A DNA stretch of 46,193 nucleotides from an uncultured Oscillospiraceae bacterium (GTDB lineage: Bacteria > Bacillota > Clostridia > Oscillospirales > Oscillospiraceae). The stretch is from contig CAKTXO010000004.1 of NCBI GenBank assembly GCA_934630985.1, forward strand, positions 1 through 46,193, given 5' to 3'. Each line of letters begins with the position of its first letter. Positions within the stretch are counted from its first letter, which is position 1. Shown here one piece after another: positions 7,589 through 16,711 of this stretch. The notes below the pieces were generated by a model. It did not search any database. It saw only the letters and a list, made by a program, of their open reading frames with translations, and was not told where the DNA came from. A program made the translations under genes and the position numbers.

Positions 7589-9100
7589 ATGGCGGAAGAA
7601 GCAGTGCTGCAAATGCACGGCATTTGCAAATATTTTCCCGGCGTCAAGGCGCTGCAAAATGTGGACTTTACGCTGCGGGAGGGGGAAATCCATGCGCTGA
7701 TGGGAGAAAACGGCGCAGGCAAGTCCACCCTTATCAAGGTTCTGACCGGCGTCTACGAAAAGGACGGCGGCGAAATCTATATCAAAGGACAGGGCGGCCC
7801 GGTGTCCATCCGCTCCCCCCAGGATGCCCAGAACGCGGGCATCAGCACCGTTTATCAGGAAATTACCCTCTGCCCCAACCTGACGGTGGCGGAGAATATG
7901 TATATCGGCCGCACCAAGGGCGGCTTTACCAACTGGAAAAAAATGAACGCCGGGGCGGCCAGAATGCTGGAAGCGCTGGACATCCCGGCCAGCCCTACCC
8001 AGCAGCTGGGCAGCTGTTCCATCGCCGTGCAGCAGATGGTGGCCATTGCCCGGGCGGTGGATATGGAGTGCAAGGTTCTGATTCTGGACGAGCCAACTTC
8101 CTCTCTGGACGAGCAGGAGGTGGAAAAGCTCTTCGGGCTTATGCGGGATCTGAAGGCCAAGGGCGTGGGAATTATTTTCGTCACTCACTTCCTGGATCAG
8201 GTTTATGAGGTCTGCGACCGGATCACCGTCCTGCGGGACGGTCAGCTGGTAGGCGAGTATGTTATCGAGGATCTGCCCCGGGTAAAGCTGGTGTCCAAAA
8301 TGCTGGGCAAGGAGCTGGACGACATGGCCTCCATCAAGAATGACGGCGAAGGGGTCAAGGCCGACATGGGCACCCCCGTTCTGGAGGTGAAGGGGCTGTC
8401 AAGCACCGAGGGCATCAAGCCCTTCGATTTTGCCATCCACAAGGGGGAGGTCAACGGCTTTACCGGCCTTCTGGGCTCCGGCCGAAGCGAATGCGTCCGG
8501 GCGATTTTCGGCGCGGACAAGAAAACCGGCGGCCAGGTGTTTGTGGAGGGCAAAAAGGTCAAGGTCAGCAAGCCTCTGGATGCCATGAAGCTGGGCATCG
8601 GCTACCTGCCCGAGGATCGGAAACAGGACGGCATTGTAGGCGACCTGTCCGTCCGGGAGAATATCATCCTGGCTTTGCAGGTGATGAAGGGCTTCGGAAA
8701 GCCTATTTCCCGAGCCCAGGCCGAGGCCTATGCCGACGAATATATCCGCTTGCTCGAAATCAAGACCGCTTCCGCCGACACCCCCATCAAGCAGCTGTCC
8801 GGCGGCAATCAGCAGAAGGTCATTCTGGCTCGGTGGCTGCTGACCCATCCCAAATATCTGATTCTGGACGAGCCTACCCGGGGTATCGACGTGGGCACCA
8901 AGATTGAAATCCAGAAGCTGGTACTCCAGCTGGCCTCCGAGGGTAAGAGCGTGACCTTCATTTCCTCGGAAATTGACGAGATGCTGCGTACCTGCTCCCG
9001 GCTGGTGGTCATGCGTGACCGGAAGGCCGTAGGCGAGCTGTCCGGCGACGATCTGAACCAGACAAAAATCATGGCGACCATTGCCGGAGGGGAGAACTGA
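7589..9100 (+). CDS. ytfR: Sugar ABC transporter ATPase with two nucleotide-binding domains (YtfR-like)
   Basis: The ATPase of a CUT2 (ribose/galactofuranose-type) importer, 503 residues from the ATG at 7589. Domain 1 has Walker A GENGAGKST (39-47), a degenerate signature LGSCSIAVQQ and Walker B LILDEPTSSLD. Domain 2 has a degenerate Walker A, GLLGSGRSE, but an intact LSGGNQQ signature and LILDEPTRGID. This asymmetry is normal for the family. The start is fixed by AAGGAGG six bases upstream of 7589; an ATG at 7583 touches that site, and the open frame begins further upstream without one. The stop lies one base before the first permease gene. Confidence 0.95.
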   Translation: MAEEAVLQMHGICKYFPGVKALQNVDFTLREGEIHALMGENGAGKSTLIKVLTGVYEKDGGEIYIKGQGGPVSIRSPQDAQNAGISTVYQEITLCPNLTVAENMYIGRTKGGFTNWKKMNAGAARMLEALDIPASPTQQLGSCSIAVQQMVAIARAVDMECKVLILDEPTSSLDEQEVEKLFGLMRDLKAKGVGIIFVTHFLDQVYEVCDRITVLRDGQLVGEYVIEDLPRVKLVSKMLGKELDDMASIKNDGEGVKADMGTPVLEVKGLSSTEGIKPFDFAIHKGEVNGFTGLLGSGRSECVRAIFGADKKTGGQVFVEGKKVKVSKPLDAMKLGIGYLPEDRKQDGIVGDLSVRENIILALQVMKGFGKPISRAQAEAYADEYIRLLEIKTASADTPIKQLSGGNQQKVILARWLLTHPKYLILDEPTRGIDVGTKIEIQKLVLQLASEGKSVTFISSEIDEMLRTCSRLVVMRDRKAVGELSGDDLNQTKIMATIAGGEN

Positions 9101-9101
9101 T

Positions 9102-10202
9102 ATGGAAAAACTGGAAACATCCGTAAAGCCCGGCAATTGGCTGAAAAGCCTGGTGCGGCAGCAGATCTTCATTCCGCTGGCCGCGCTTGTGCTGCTGGTT
9201 CTCTTTAACCTCATTGCCGATCCCGGCTTTTTCAAAATTACCATGGGACAGAACAGCAACGGCGACCCGGTTCTGTCCGGCTATCTGATCACCATTCTCA
9301 ACAACGCTTCGGAGCTGGTGATTCTTGCCATCGGTATGACCCTGGTTACCTCCGCTTCCGGCGGACAGGATATTTCCGTAGGCGCCAACATTGCCATTGC
9401 GGGCTCCGTGATCCTGCGGGTGCTGTGCGGCAGTCAGGGCGCCAGACCCGAGACCATGCAGGCGCCCATCATCGTGGCCTTCCTGGCTGCCTGCCTGGTG
9501 AGTATGCTCTTCGGCGCCTTCAACGGAACCCTGGTGGCCTATTTCAAGATTCAGCCCATGGTTGCCACCCTGATTCTGTTTACTGCCGGACGCTCCATTG
9601 CCGCCTGGATCAACAACAACGAGCTGCCGATTATCAGTGATCCCCAGTTCGGCTATTTCGGAAACTTTATCCCCGGCATCCCCGTGCCCACCCCGGTGTT
9701 CATCGCCATTGCCTGCATGATCGTGATTGCTTTGGTGCTGAAATTCACCACGCTGGGACTGCTTACCCAGTCCGTGGGCATCAATTCCCATTCCTCCCGG
9801 CTCAACGGCATTGACCCGGCCTTCGTCAAGTTCCTGACCTATGTGATTCTGGGACTGTGCGTGGCGGTGGCAGGCCTTATCAAGGTCAGCCGGATTTCCT
9901 CCATCAACTATTCCGTCATCGCCAAGGACATCGAAATGGATGCCATCCTGGCGGTGGCTCTGGGCGGCAACGCACTGGGCGGCGGCAAGTTCAATATGTG
10001 GGGCTCCATTCTGGGCGCCTATGTGATCCAGTTTTTGACTACCACCCTGTATAAGTTCAACGTGGCCTCCGATGCTCTGCCTGCCTATAAGGCGGTGGTG
10101 GTCATCCTTCTGGTGGTCATGAGCGCACCGGTGGTGCGGGAGCGGGCGGCTAAGCTGTGGAAACAGCATGGAGCTGTGAAAGCTGTAAAGGAGGCGAAGT
10201 GA
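9102..10202 (+). CDS. ytfT: Sugar ABC transporter permease (YtfT-like)
   Basis: An inner-membrane permease of 366 residues in the BPD_transp_2 family, with eight or more hydrophobic segments. The family motif appears as SGGQDISVGANIAIAG. The ATG at 9102 follows GGAGGGG by about nine bases; an upstream in-frame ATG at 9081 lies inside the ATPase gene. It is followed after one base by a second, related permease. The pair forms the heteromeric channel as in E. coli YtfT-YjfF. Alternative substrates of the family (ribose, xylose, arabinose) remain possible. Confidence 0.93.
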   Translation: MEKLETSVKPGNWLKSLVRQQIFIPLAALVLLVLFNLIADPGFFKITMGQNSNGDPVLSGYLITILNNASELVILAIGMTLVTSASGGQDISVGANIAIAGSVILRVLCGSQGARPETMQAPIIVAFLAACLVSMLFGAFNGTLVAYFKIQPMVATLILFTAGRSIAAWINNNELPIISDPQFGYFGNFIPGIPVPTPVFIAIACMIVIALVLKFTTLGLLTQSVGINSHSSRLNGIDPAFVKFLTYVILGLCVAVAGLIKVSRISSINYSVIAKDIEMDAILAVALGGNALGGGKFNMWGSILGAYVIQFLTTTLYKFNVASDALPAYKAVVVILLVVMSAPVVRERAAKLWKQHGAVKAVKEAK

Positions 10203-10203
10203 T

Positions 10204-11256
10204 ATGGCACCGAAGGTTACGGTGAAAAACGGGCGCCTTTCTACCCGCCTGAGCAATCTGTCCGATACCAATCTGCTGCTGGCTATTACCATTGCGGTGT
10301 TTCTCCTTATGTACGCTCTGGCGGTGGTGGTGCTGGGCTCCGGCTTCCGGAAGCCCCAGGCCTTCTTCAACATCCTCAATGAAAACGCGGCGCTGATCAT
10401 TCTGTCCTGCGGCATGAGCATTGTCATGATCACCGGCGGCATCGATATTTCCGTAGGCACCCTGACCGCTCTGGTGTGCATGAGCTGCGCCGTCCATCTG
10501 GACTATCAGGGCGGCACCGTGGGCTCGGCCATGCTGATTGCCCTGGGCATCGGCGTTGCCTTCGGACTGGTGCAGGGCTATCTGGTGGCCTATCTGGAGA
10601 TTCAGCCCTTTATCGTGTCCCTTGCCGGTATGTTCTTCGCCAAGGGCATGACGACCATTGTAAATTCCACCCAGTTCAATGTGACCAACGAGGCCTTCCA
10701 GGCGCTCAAAGCCATCCGGGTCTACGTTCCCGGCATGGGCAGCGTCAACAAGCGGGGCGTTTATGTGCCTGCCTATGTGGAGCCCGGCGTGATTGTGGCA
10801 CTGCTGATCGTGCTGCTGCTGTTTATCCTCCTGAAGTGGGGCAAGCTGGGGCGCAGCTTCTACGCCGTGGGCGGCAACACGGCCTCTGCCAATATGCTGG
10901 GCATCAACGTCAAGCGCACAAAGTTCCTGGCCCATCTGCTGTGCAGCACCCTGGCCGGTATCGGCGGCTTCGTGTACTTTATGCATGTAGGCTCCGGCTC
11001 TCCCAGCCACGCCAGCGGCGCGGAAATGAATGCCATTGCCTCCTCCATCATCGGCGGCACCATGCTCACCGGCGGCGTTGGCAACATCCTGGGTACCTTC
11101 TTTGGTGTGCTTTCCTTAAATACCATCAAAAACATCGTTTCCTCCCTGGGCCTGGACGAGGCCTGGTGGACGAACATCACCGTGGCGGCCATGATCTGTC
11201 TGTTCCTGCTGGTGCAGAGCGTGGTTCTGCTCCGGAAGAACAAGGCCAAGAATTAG
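10204..11256 (+). CDS. yjfF: Sugar ABC transporter permease (YjfF-like)
   Basis: The second BPD_transp_2 permease, 350 residues, with the diagnostic ITGGIDISVGTLTALV motif after the second membrane segment and a GGNTASANMLGINVKR loop near 220. It has AAAGGAGG upstream and starts one base after the preceding stop. It completes a binding protein-ATPase-permease-permease order identical to ytfQ-ytfR-ytfT-yjfF, which is the main reason for these symbols. A strong terminator follows. Confidence 0.93.
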   Translation: MAPKVTVKNGRLSTRLSNLSDTNLLLAITIAVFLLMYALAVVVLGSGFRKPQAFFNILNENAALIILSCGMSIVMITGGIDISVGTLTALVCMSCAVHLDYQGGTVGSAMLIALGIGVAFGLVQGYLVAYLEIQPFIVSLAGMFFAKGMTTIVNSTQFNVTNEAFQALKAIRVYVPGMGSVNKRGVYVPAYVEPGVIVALLIVLLLFILLKWGKLGRSFYAVGGNTASANMLGINVKRTKFLAHLLCSTLAGIGGFVYFMHVGSGSPSHASGAEMNAIASSIIGGTMLTGGVGNILGTFFGVLSLNTIKNIVSSLGLDEAWWTNITVAAMICLFLLVQSVVLLRKNKAKN

Positions 11257-11272
11257 GCTGATTTTCGAAATG

Positions 11273-11303
11273 CCGGGGTACGCTCTATGTACCCCGGTTT
11301 TTT
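11273..11303 (+). terminator. Rho-independent terminator of the sugar ABC operon
   Basis: A perfect nine-base stem, CCGGGGTAC with GTACCCCGG, a seven-base loop, then TTTTTT at 11298-11303. Confidence 0.92.
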
Positions 11304-11317
11304 CACGGTTTTTATGG

Positions 11318-11346
11318 TTGTTTTTTGGGAAAAAGCATGATATAAT
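11318..11346 (+). promoter_or_regulatory. Promoter of the aminotransferase gene
   Basis: TTGTTT at 11318-11323, a 17-base spacer and a perfect TATAAT at 11341-11346, 40 bases upstream of the start codon. Confidence 0.8.
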
Positions 11347-11385
11347 AACCAGAGTTTTACTCATTGGATAAAGAGAGGAAATACC

Positions 11386-12594
11386 ATGATTGCACAATCC
11401 GATCGGCTGACCCATGTCCACTCGGACATTCGGGGGCCATTATATGTGGAAGCCCTGCGGATGCAGGCTGCCGGAACCCCGGTGCTGAGGCTGAATACCG
11501 GCAATCCCGGCAACTTCGGATTCCGGCTGCCGGACAGTGTCCGCAATGCCCTTCTGGAGCAGGTGGACAAGGCAGTGCCCTACTGCGATGTCCGGGGTAT
11601 GGCGCAGGCTCGCCAGGCAATTCTGGATTATCATATCGGCCGGGGTCTGCGGGATATCGGTCTGGAAGACGTTTATATCTGCAACGGCGTCAGCGAGGCG
11701 GTGTCCATGCTGATGACGGCGTTGGTCGGCACCGGGGACGAGGTGCTGGTGCCCTCTCCCTGCTACTCCCTGTGGAGCAACAATACCTATCTGGGCGGCG
11801 GCAGGCCGGTATATTACCGTTGCGCCCCGGAAAATGACTGGAATCCGGATTTGGAGGATATCCGCCGCAAAATCACCTCCAGAACCAAGGCCATCCTGGT
11901 CATCAACCCCAATAACCCCACCGGCGCGGTGTACAGCAGAGAGACTCTGCTGGCCATTGCCCAGCTTGCCCGGGAGCATCACCTTCTGCTGCTGGCCGAC
12001 GAAATTTACGACCGGCTGGTGCTGGAGAACCTGCCTACCTATTCCCTGGCGGCCCTGGCACCGGATGTACCCTGCGTCACCTTCAACGGCCTGTCCAAGT
12101 CCCATATTATCTGCGGCTTCCGTTGCGGCTGGATGGTGTTCTCCGGCCCGAAGGAAGAGCTGGCGGGCATTGAGCAGGGGGTTATGCAGCTGGCGGCCAT
12201 GCGGCTGTGCGGCAACGCCCTGACCCAGCTGGTAATTCCGGCGGCTCTTTCTGACCGGGACAGCACCCGGGCCATGATGGTTCCCGGCGGTCGGCTTTAC
12301 GAGCAGAGCAAGGCCACGGTGGAGGCTTTGGCGAAGATTCCCGGAGTGACCCAGGTTCCCAACCGGGCGGCCTTCTATCTGTTCCCCGGGCTGGAAAAAG
12401 ACGTGTTCGATTTTGAAAGCGACGAGGATTTTGCCATGCGGTTCCTCCACGAGAAGCATGTGCTGGTGATTCCCGGCCACGGCTTTGACTGGTTCGAGGA
12501 TCTGCGCTTCCGAATCGTCATGCTTCCCGAGCCGCAAGTCATCACCCAGGCCATGACCCAGTTGGGCGACTTCCTGGAGCAGCACAGAAGATAA
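11386..12594 (+). CDS. Class I pyridoxal-phosphate aminotransferase (AlaA-like)
   Basis: A fold-type I aminotransferase of 402 residues. It transfers an amino group between an amino acid and a 2-oxo acid in the cytosol. It shows the substrate-site NTGNPG, the cofactor-contacting NPNNPTGAVYS and DEIYDRL segments, and the Schiff-base lysine in GLSKSHIICGFRCGWM. The N-terminal GPLYVEALRMQAAG and the SKSH-GFR spacing are most like AlaA/YfbQ alanine aminotransferases; aspartate-type activity is also possible. The gene has its own promoter and terminator and is monocistronic. Confidence 0.9.
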   Translation: MIAQSDRLTHVHSDIRGPLYVEALRMQAAGTPVLRLNTGNPGNFGFRLPDSVRNALLEQVDKAVPYCDVRGMAQARQAILDYHIGRGLRDIGLEDVYICNGVSEAVSMLMTALVGTGDEVLVPSPCYSLWSNNTYLGGGRPVYYRCAPENDWNPDLEDIRRKITSRTKAILVINPNNPTGAVYSRETLLAIAQLAREHHLLLLADEIYDRLVLENLPTYSLAALAPDVPCVTFNGLSKSHIICGFRCGWMVFSGPKEELAGIEQGVMQLAAMRLCGNALTQLVIPAALSDRDSTRAMMVPGGRLYEQSKATVEALAKIPGVTQVPNRAAFYLFPGLEKDVFDFESDEDFAMRFLHEKHVLVIPGHGFDWFEDLRFRIVMLPEPQVITQAMTQLGDFLEQHRR

Positions 12595-12625
12595 AAAACT
12601 TCTGCCCCGGGTCTGAAAAATAAAG

Positions 12626-12680
12626 GAGCTTCCTCAAAATGATTTTGGAACCAAATCATTTTGAGGAAGCTCTGTTTTTT
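12626..12680. terminator. Long-stem terminator between convergent genes
   Basis: A 20-base perfect stem (12626-12645 with 12653-12672) is followed by TGTTTTTT on the plus strand and by a T-rich CCTTTATTTTT on the minus strand. It can therefore end both the aminotransferase and the MATE transcripts. Confidence 0.9.
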
Positions 12681-12736
12681 GTTCGGACGAAAGCGCTGCC
12701 CTGACCGCGGCTGACGGTCAGGGCAACGACTGCCGG

Positions 12737-14104
12737 TTACTTCTGGGCGGCGCAGGCGGTGAGCACTTCCGGCTCTGTCTGCGCCTTCTTCCAGGGGCCT
12801 TTCTCGTAGAAGTATACGGACATAACCGCGGAAATACTCCAACCGATGGGCCAGGCATACCAGATGCCCAGAGGGCCAAAGGGGATGGACAGCACCTTGG
12901 CCAGCACCACCCGGAGAATCAGATCGGTGAAGGTGCCGATCATAAAGGGCTTCATCTGCCCCGCGCCCCGGAGAATGCCGTCGGAAACCAGCTTGGCGGA
13001 GACGACAAAGTAGAATGGCGACAGAATCCGCAGGAACTGAATGCCCACCTGCATGGCGGTGCCTGTGGGATTGTCCAGGAAGAGGTACAGCAGGTATTGA
13101 CCCGCCAGGAAGTAAAGCACCGTCAGCGGCACGCACAGCATCCATACCAGCTTCAGCCCGGCTCGGAAGCCCTGGCAGACCCGCAGGGGCTTGTCCGCCC
13201 CCACATTCTGAGCGGTGTAGTTGGAAATGCCGTTGCCCAGGGTGGTGAAGGAGGTGATGACCAGGTTATTGAGCTTCACGGAAGCGGAGTAGCCCGCAAT
13301 GACGCTGGCGCCGAAGGTGTTGATAACACTCTGAATGATGATATTGCCCACGGAGATGAAGCTCTGCTGCAAAATGCTGGGTACTGCCACAATGGCAATT
13401 TTTTTCAGCAGGGGCAGGGAGAAAAGCTTGGGCTTTTCCCTGGTCTCAATGGTGCGGAACCGGCGGAATACCACGATCACCGCCAGCACACAGCTGACAC
13501 CCTGGCACAGGAAGGTGGCCCAGGCCACACCGGCTACGCCCATTTTGAAGGCGGTGACGAAGAGAATGTCCACCGCGATGTTGGACAGGGAGGAAGCCGC
13601 CAGGAAATAGAAGGGGGTTTTGGAGTCGCCCAGGGCGGAGAAAATGCCCGTGGCTACATTATAATAGAACACGAAGGGCAGCCCCCAGATGTAGATATCC
13701 AGGTACAGCTTGGAGTCGGCCAGAATGTCCTGGGGCGTGTGGATCAGTTCCAGAAGGTCGGTGCAGAACACGGTGCCGAAGACCATCAGCACCAGACACA
13801 CCGCGCCGCTGGAAATCAGGGTGGTGTACACGGCGGTTTTCAGCTCCGAAAGCTTCTTCGCGCCGAAGAGCTGGGACACGACCACCGAGCAGCCGATGTT
13901 GCAGCCGAAGGCGAAGGCAATGAAAATCAGGGTGATCTCGTAGCTGTTGCCCACGGCGGCCAGGGCGTTCTCGCCTACGAATTTGCCGGCGACAAAGCTG
14001 TCGGCCAGATTGTACAGCTGCTGGAAGATGATGCTGCCGAAAAGGGGCAGGCAGAATTTCCAAAGAACCGTTTCCGGGCGGCCTACGGTCAAGTCCTTAT
14101 TCAT
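12737..14104 (-). CDS. MATE-family efflux transporter
   Basis: A multidrug and toxin extrusion transporter of 455 residues with twelve hydrophobic segments in two homologous halves, expected to export cationic compounds in exchange for sodium or protons. Typical features are the N-terminal KFCLPLFGSIIFQQLYNLADSFVAGKFVGENALAAVG and the repeated start of half two, VPSILQQSFISVGNIIIQSVINTFGASVIAGYSASVKL. It overlaps the end of the upstream kinase-like gene by 8 bp, so the two are translated as a unit. Its substrate is not visible from sequence. Confidence 0.93.
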   Translation of the reverse strand: MNKDLTVGRPETVLWKFCLPLFGSIIFQQLYNLADSFVAGKFVGENALAAVGNSYEITLIFIAFAFGCNIGCSVVVSQLFGAKKLSELKTAVYTTLISSGAVCLVLMVFGTVFCTDLLELIHTPQDILADSKLYLDIYIWGLPFVFYYNVATGIFSALGDSKTPFYFLAASSLSNIAVDILFVTAFKMGVAGVAWATFLCQGVSCVLAVIVVFRRFRTIETREKPKLFSLPLLKKIAIVAVPSILQQSFISVGNIIIQSVINTFGASVIAGYSASVKLNNLVITSFTTLGNGISNYTAQNVGADKPLRVCQGFRAGLKLVWMLCVPLTVLYFLAGQYLLYLFLDNPTGTAMQVGIQFLRILSPFYFVVSAKLVSDGILRGAGQMKPFMIGTFTDLILRVVLAKVLSIPFGPLGIWYAWPIGWSISAVMSVYFYEKGPWKKAQTEPEVLTACAAQK

Positions 14105-14729
14105 GGCATTTCACCCCCAGCTTCTGCTCCAGCAGGCGAACGATGATGTCCGCGCAGCCCCGGGTGCCCAGGGAGCTTGTGGAGAGCATGGCGTCGTAGC
14201 TTTCCGGCTTGCCCCACTCGGTCATGGCGTAGAAATTGAAGTACCGGCGGCGCATCCGGTTGATCTTCTCCATCCGCTCCCGGGCTTCCTTCTTGTTCAG
14301 ACCGTTCCGGGCGGCGATTCGGTCAATACAGTCGCCCTCGTTGCCATACAGGAATACGGACAGCACATTTCCCTGGCTTGCCAGAATGGAGGAAGCGCAT
14401 CTTCCGATCATCACCGAGGATTCCCGGCCGGCAATGTCCTGGATGGCCTGCTTTTCCGCATTATAGGCGTGATCACCGGCAAAGTAGAAGATGCCGGACA
14501 TATCCGCCGTGTCGGCAAAGGGGTTGCCGCTGATGGGCAGCAGCATGTCCTTCATGGTTTCCTCATGGGTGGCAAGGAACTGGGTATCCATGCCGCTTTT
14601 CTTGGCGGCCTCCTGAATGAGCAGCTTGTCATAGCAGGTAACGCCCAGCTTTCTGGCAACCAGCTCGCCGACCTCCCGGCCACCGCTGCCGTATTGACGG
14701 CCGATGCAGACGGTATATTTCTTTTCCAT
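14097..14729 (-). CDS. Cytidylate kinase-like P-loop protein
   Basis: A 210-residue protein of the cytidylate_kin2 family. It carries the P-loop variant CIGRQYGSGGREVG (about 8-21), then CYDKLLIQEAAKKSG, a VMIGRCASSIL strand and a lid-like region with ARERMEKINRMRRRYFNFY. Such proteins are separate from the housekeeping Cmk and often sit beside transporters or regulators; their true substrate is unknown. Here it is coupled by an 8-bp overlap to a MATE exporter and divergent from a LysR gene, which may control both. Confidence 0.88.
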   Translation of the reverse strand: MEKKYTVCIGRQYGSGGREVGELVARKLGVTCYDKLLIQEAAKKSGMDTQFLATHEETMKDMLLPISGNPFADTADMSGIFYFAGDHAYNAEKQAIQDIAGRESSVMIGRCASSILASQGNVLSVFLYGNEGDCIDRIAARNGLNKKEARERMEKINRMRRRYFNFYAMTEWGKPESYDAMLSTSSLGTRGCADIIVRLLEQKLGVKCHE

Positions 14730-14758
14730 TTTCTCTGTCCTCCTTGGGTTTGGGTCAT

Positions 14759-14787
14759 TGACACCTGAAAACGGCTATAGTATAATC
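14759..14787 (+). promoter_or_regulatory. Consensus promoter of the LysR gene
   Basis: TTGACA (14759-14764), exactly 17 bases, TATAAT (14782-14787). The -10 hexamer shares bases with the -10 of the opposite promoter. Confidence 0.88.
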
Positions 14788-14808
14788 CCCGAAGAACAAT
14801 ATGTAAAA
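14780..14808 (-). promoter_or_regulatory. Promoter of the kinase-MATE operon
   Basis: On the minus strand TTTACA (14803-14808), 17 bases, TATACT (14780-14785). It overlaps the LysR promoter head-on, so the two cannot both be occupied at once. This fits control of the pair by the LysR protein. Confidence 0.78.
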
Positions 14809-14856
14809 TAGATATTTGATATACTGGACATCAATTGGATTTATGGAGGACCACAT

Positions 14857-15744
14857 ATGGCAGTTTCCATGGAGCATTATCGGGTATTCTACCAGGTGGC
14901 CCGGTGCGGCAATATCACCCAGGCGGCAGCGGCTCTTTACAGCAGCCAGCCCAATGTGACCCATGCGGTGAAGCTGCTGGAGGGAGAACTGGGCTGCCAG
15001 CTGTTTCTTCGGACGAACAAGGGGGTTCAGCTGACCCCGGAGGGAGAGCTGCTCTATTCCCATGTGGCGCCTGCCATGGAGCACCTGCGCCGGGCGGAGG
15101 AGGAGCTGAAGCTGACCACCCGGCTGCGGATGGGAAGCATTTCCATCGGAGCCAGCGAGGTGGCGCTGCACTGCTTCCTGCTGCCGATTCTGCGCCGGTT
15201 CCGCTCTGCCTATCCGGGCATTCAGATTCGGGTGAACAACTATTCCACCCCCCAGGCAGTCCGGGCTCTGGAGGAGGAAATGGTAGATCTGGCGGTGGTC
15301 ACCACTCCGGTGGAGCCCAGAAAAAACCTGAGCCAGTTCCCGCTGCGGAAGGTGCAGGAGGTGGCGGTGTGCAGCCCGGGGCTGGGGCTGTTTCCCGCCC
15401 GACCCATTACCCCCAAGGAGCTGTCGGAATATCCTCTGATCAGTCTGAGCCGGGACACCATGACCTATGGCCTCTACGAGAAATGGTTCCGGGTGGATGG
15501 CTTGCCCTTTCACCCGGACATTGAGGCGGCAACGGCGGATCAGATTCTGCCTCTGGTGAAAAACGATCTGGGCATCGGCTTTGTGCCGGAGGATTTTGTG
15601 GCACGGGAGACGGGGGCGGTGCGGCAGTTGGAACTGACCCGGGCACTGCCTGCCAGAACCATCTGCCTGCTGGAGCAGCGAACCCGGCCTCTTAGCCCGG
15701 CGGCTCGGAAATTCCGGGAGCTGGTGACGACAGAGCGCGAATGA
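14857..15744 (+). CDS. LysR-family transcriptional regulator
   Basis: A 295-residue LysR-type regulator. The winged helix-turn-helix occupies about 1-62 (YQVARCGNITQAAAALYSSQPNVTHAVKLLEGELGCQLFLRTNKGVQLTPEGELLY). The C-terminal effector domain (about 90-290) has the two-lobed LysR_substrate fold. GGAGGA lies six bases before the ATG. It is divergent from the kinase-MATE operon with interlocking promoters, the classical layout for a LysR protein and its target. The last 53 bases overlap the convergent AraC-type gene. Confidence 0.93.
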   Translation: MAVSMEHYRVFYQVARCGNITQAAAALYSSQPNVTHAVKLLEGELGCQLFLRTNKGVQLTPEGELLYSHVAPAMEHLRRAEEELKLTTRLRMGSISIGASEVALHCFLLPILRRFRSAYPGIQIRVNNYSTPQAVRALEEEMVDLAVVTTPVEPRKNLSQFPLRKVQEVAVCSPGLGLFPARPITPKELSEYPLISLSRDTMTYGLYEKWFRVDGLPFHPDIEAATADQILPLVKNDLGIGFVPEDFVARETGAVRQLELTRALPARTICLLEQRTRPLSPAARKFRELVTTERE

Positions 15745-16591
15745 AGCTCAAAGGAGTCATCCGGTATTTTTTCTTGAACAGCTTGTGGAAATAGGACAGA
15801 TTGTGAAATCCAACGGCGGTGGACACTTCCAGAATGGAAGTGTTCCCTTCCTCAAATTGCGCCACTGCTTTTTCCAGGCGCAGGGCGTTGATATATTCCG
15901 TACAGGTCATGTTCATGTGCTTTTTGAAAAAGCGCATGAAGTGGTAGGGGCTGAAATAGCACAGCTGCGCCAGCTGAGCCACGGTGACGGGCTCGGCGTA
16001 GTGCAGCTCCAGATAATCCAGCACGCCTTTCAGCTTATCCGAGGAGGTGTTTCCCGGGGCAGGCTCTCCGGAATCCTGAAGCAGAAGAAACAGAGCATTC
16101 AGCAGGGCGGCCTTTACCTCCAGCTCATAGCCGAATTTCTGAGCCGCATAGCAGTCGGCTGCCTGACGGAAGCAGTCCAGAAGGGCACAGTAGCTCGGGT
16201 GCGTCGGAGGGATCCGGCAGGGTACGGACAGCTCCTGATTGGCAAGGGGCGCCAGATACCGGGTGGCGCAAAGATCGGTGGCGTTGCCGCCCAGAAAACT
16301 CAGGTGGAAAACATAGGTTTCCGAGGTGAAGCGTTCGCTTTTCAGGGTGACTCCGTGAAGCAGCTGAGGCGCTACGAAAATCAGATCTCCTTCCTTTGCC
16401 TCGTAGTCCGTCAGGTCGATTTGGTAGACGCAGCGGCCGCCGGTAATCAGGGTCAGCTCTGCCTCTTCGTGCCAGTGGAGGGTGACGCAGGGGTGAGCCG
16501 GGTCAAGGACGGCCCGGTACCGCTGCACCGGGAAGAAGCGTTCGCCGTGCCTGGTGTTTTCCTTTTGGGCGGGGGAAAGGGACTTTGCCAT
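15692..16591 (-). CDS. AraC-family regulator with cupin sensor domain
   Basis: A 299-residue regulator. The N-terminal cupin-like AraC ligand-binding domain includes HWHEEAELTLITGG (39-52) and GDLIFVAPQLLHGV. Two helix-turn-helix units follow in about 196-295 (VTVAQLAQLCYFSPYHFMRFFKKH, then LEVSTAVGFHNLSYFHKLFKKKYRMTPLSF). The start at 16591 is chosen because GGAGGT lies seven bases upstream; the frame extends five codons further to a TTG that overlaps that site. It diverges from the GH13 glucosidase gene 121 bp away and probably activates it in response to an alpha-glucoside; that is inferred. Confidence 0.92.
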   Translation of the reverse strand: MAKSLSPAQKENTRHGERFFPVQRYRAVLDPAHPCVTLHWHEEAELTLITGGRCVYQIDLTDYEAKEGDLIFVAPQLLHGVTLKSERFTSETYVFHLSFLGGNATDLCATRYLAPLANQELSVPCRIPPTHPSYCALLDCFRQAADCYAAQKFGYELEVKAALLNALFLLLQDSGEPAPGNTSSDKLKGVLDYLELHYAEPVTVAQLAQLCYFSPYHFMRFFKKHMNMTCTEYINALRLEKAVAQFEEGNTSILEVSTAVGFHNLSYFHKLFKKKYRMTPLSFIRALSSPAPGISEPPG

Positions 16592-16627
16592 GGACAGCAC
16601 CTCCAATAGAGCAGGATTGTGTTATAA

Positions 16628-16672
16628 AATGCAAAAAGAATGCAAGAATTTAGATGATAATCGCAGTATAAT
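16628..16672 (+). promoter_or_regulatory. AraC-type half-sites and promoter upstream of the glucosidase
   Basis: Two direct repeats of AATGCAA at 16628-16634 and 16639-16645, one helical turn apart, precede TATAAT at 16667-16672. The -35 position (AAGAAT) is poor, so the promoter looks activator-dependent, with the repeats as likely AraC-type binding half-sites. Confidence 0.5.
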
Positions 16673-16711
16673 ACATTTATCAAAAGAACGCAACAGAAAG
16701 GGGCATTCTCC

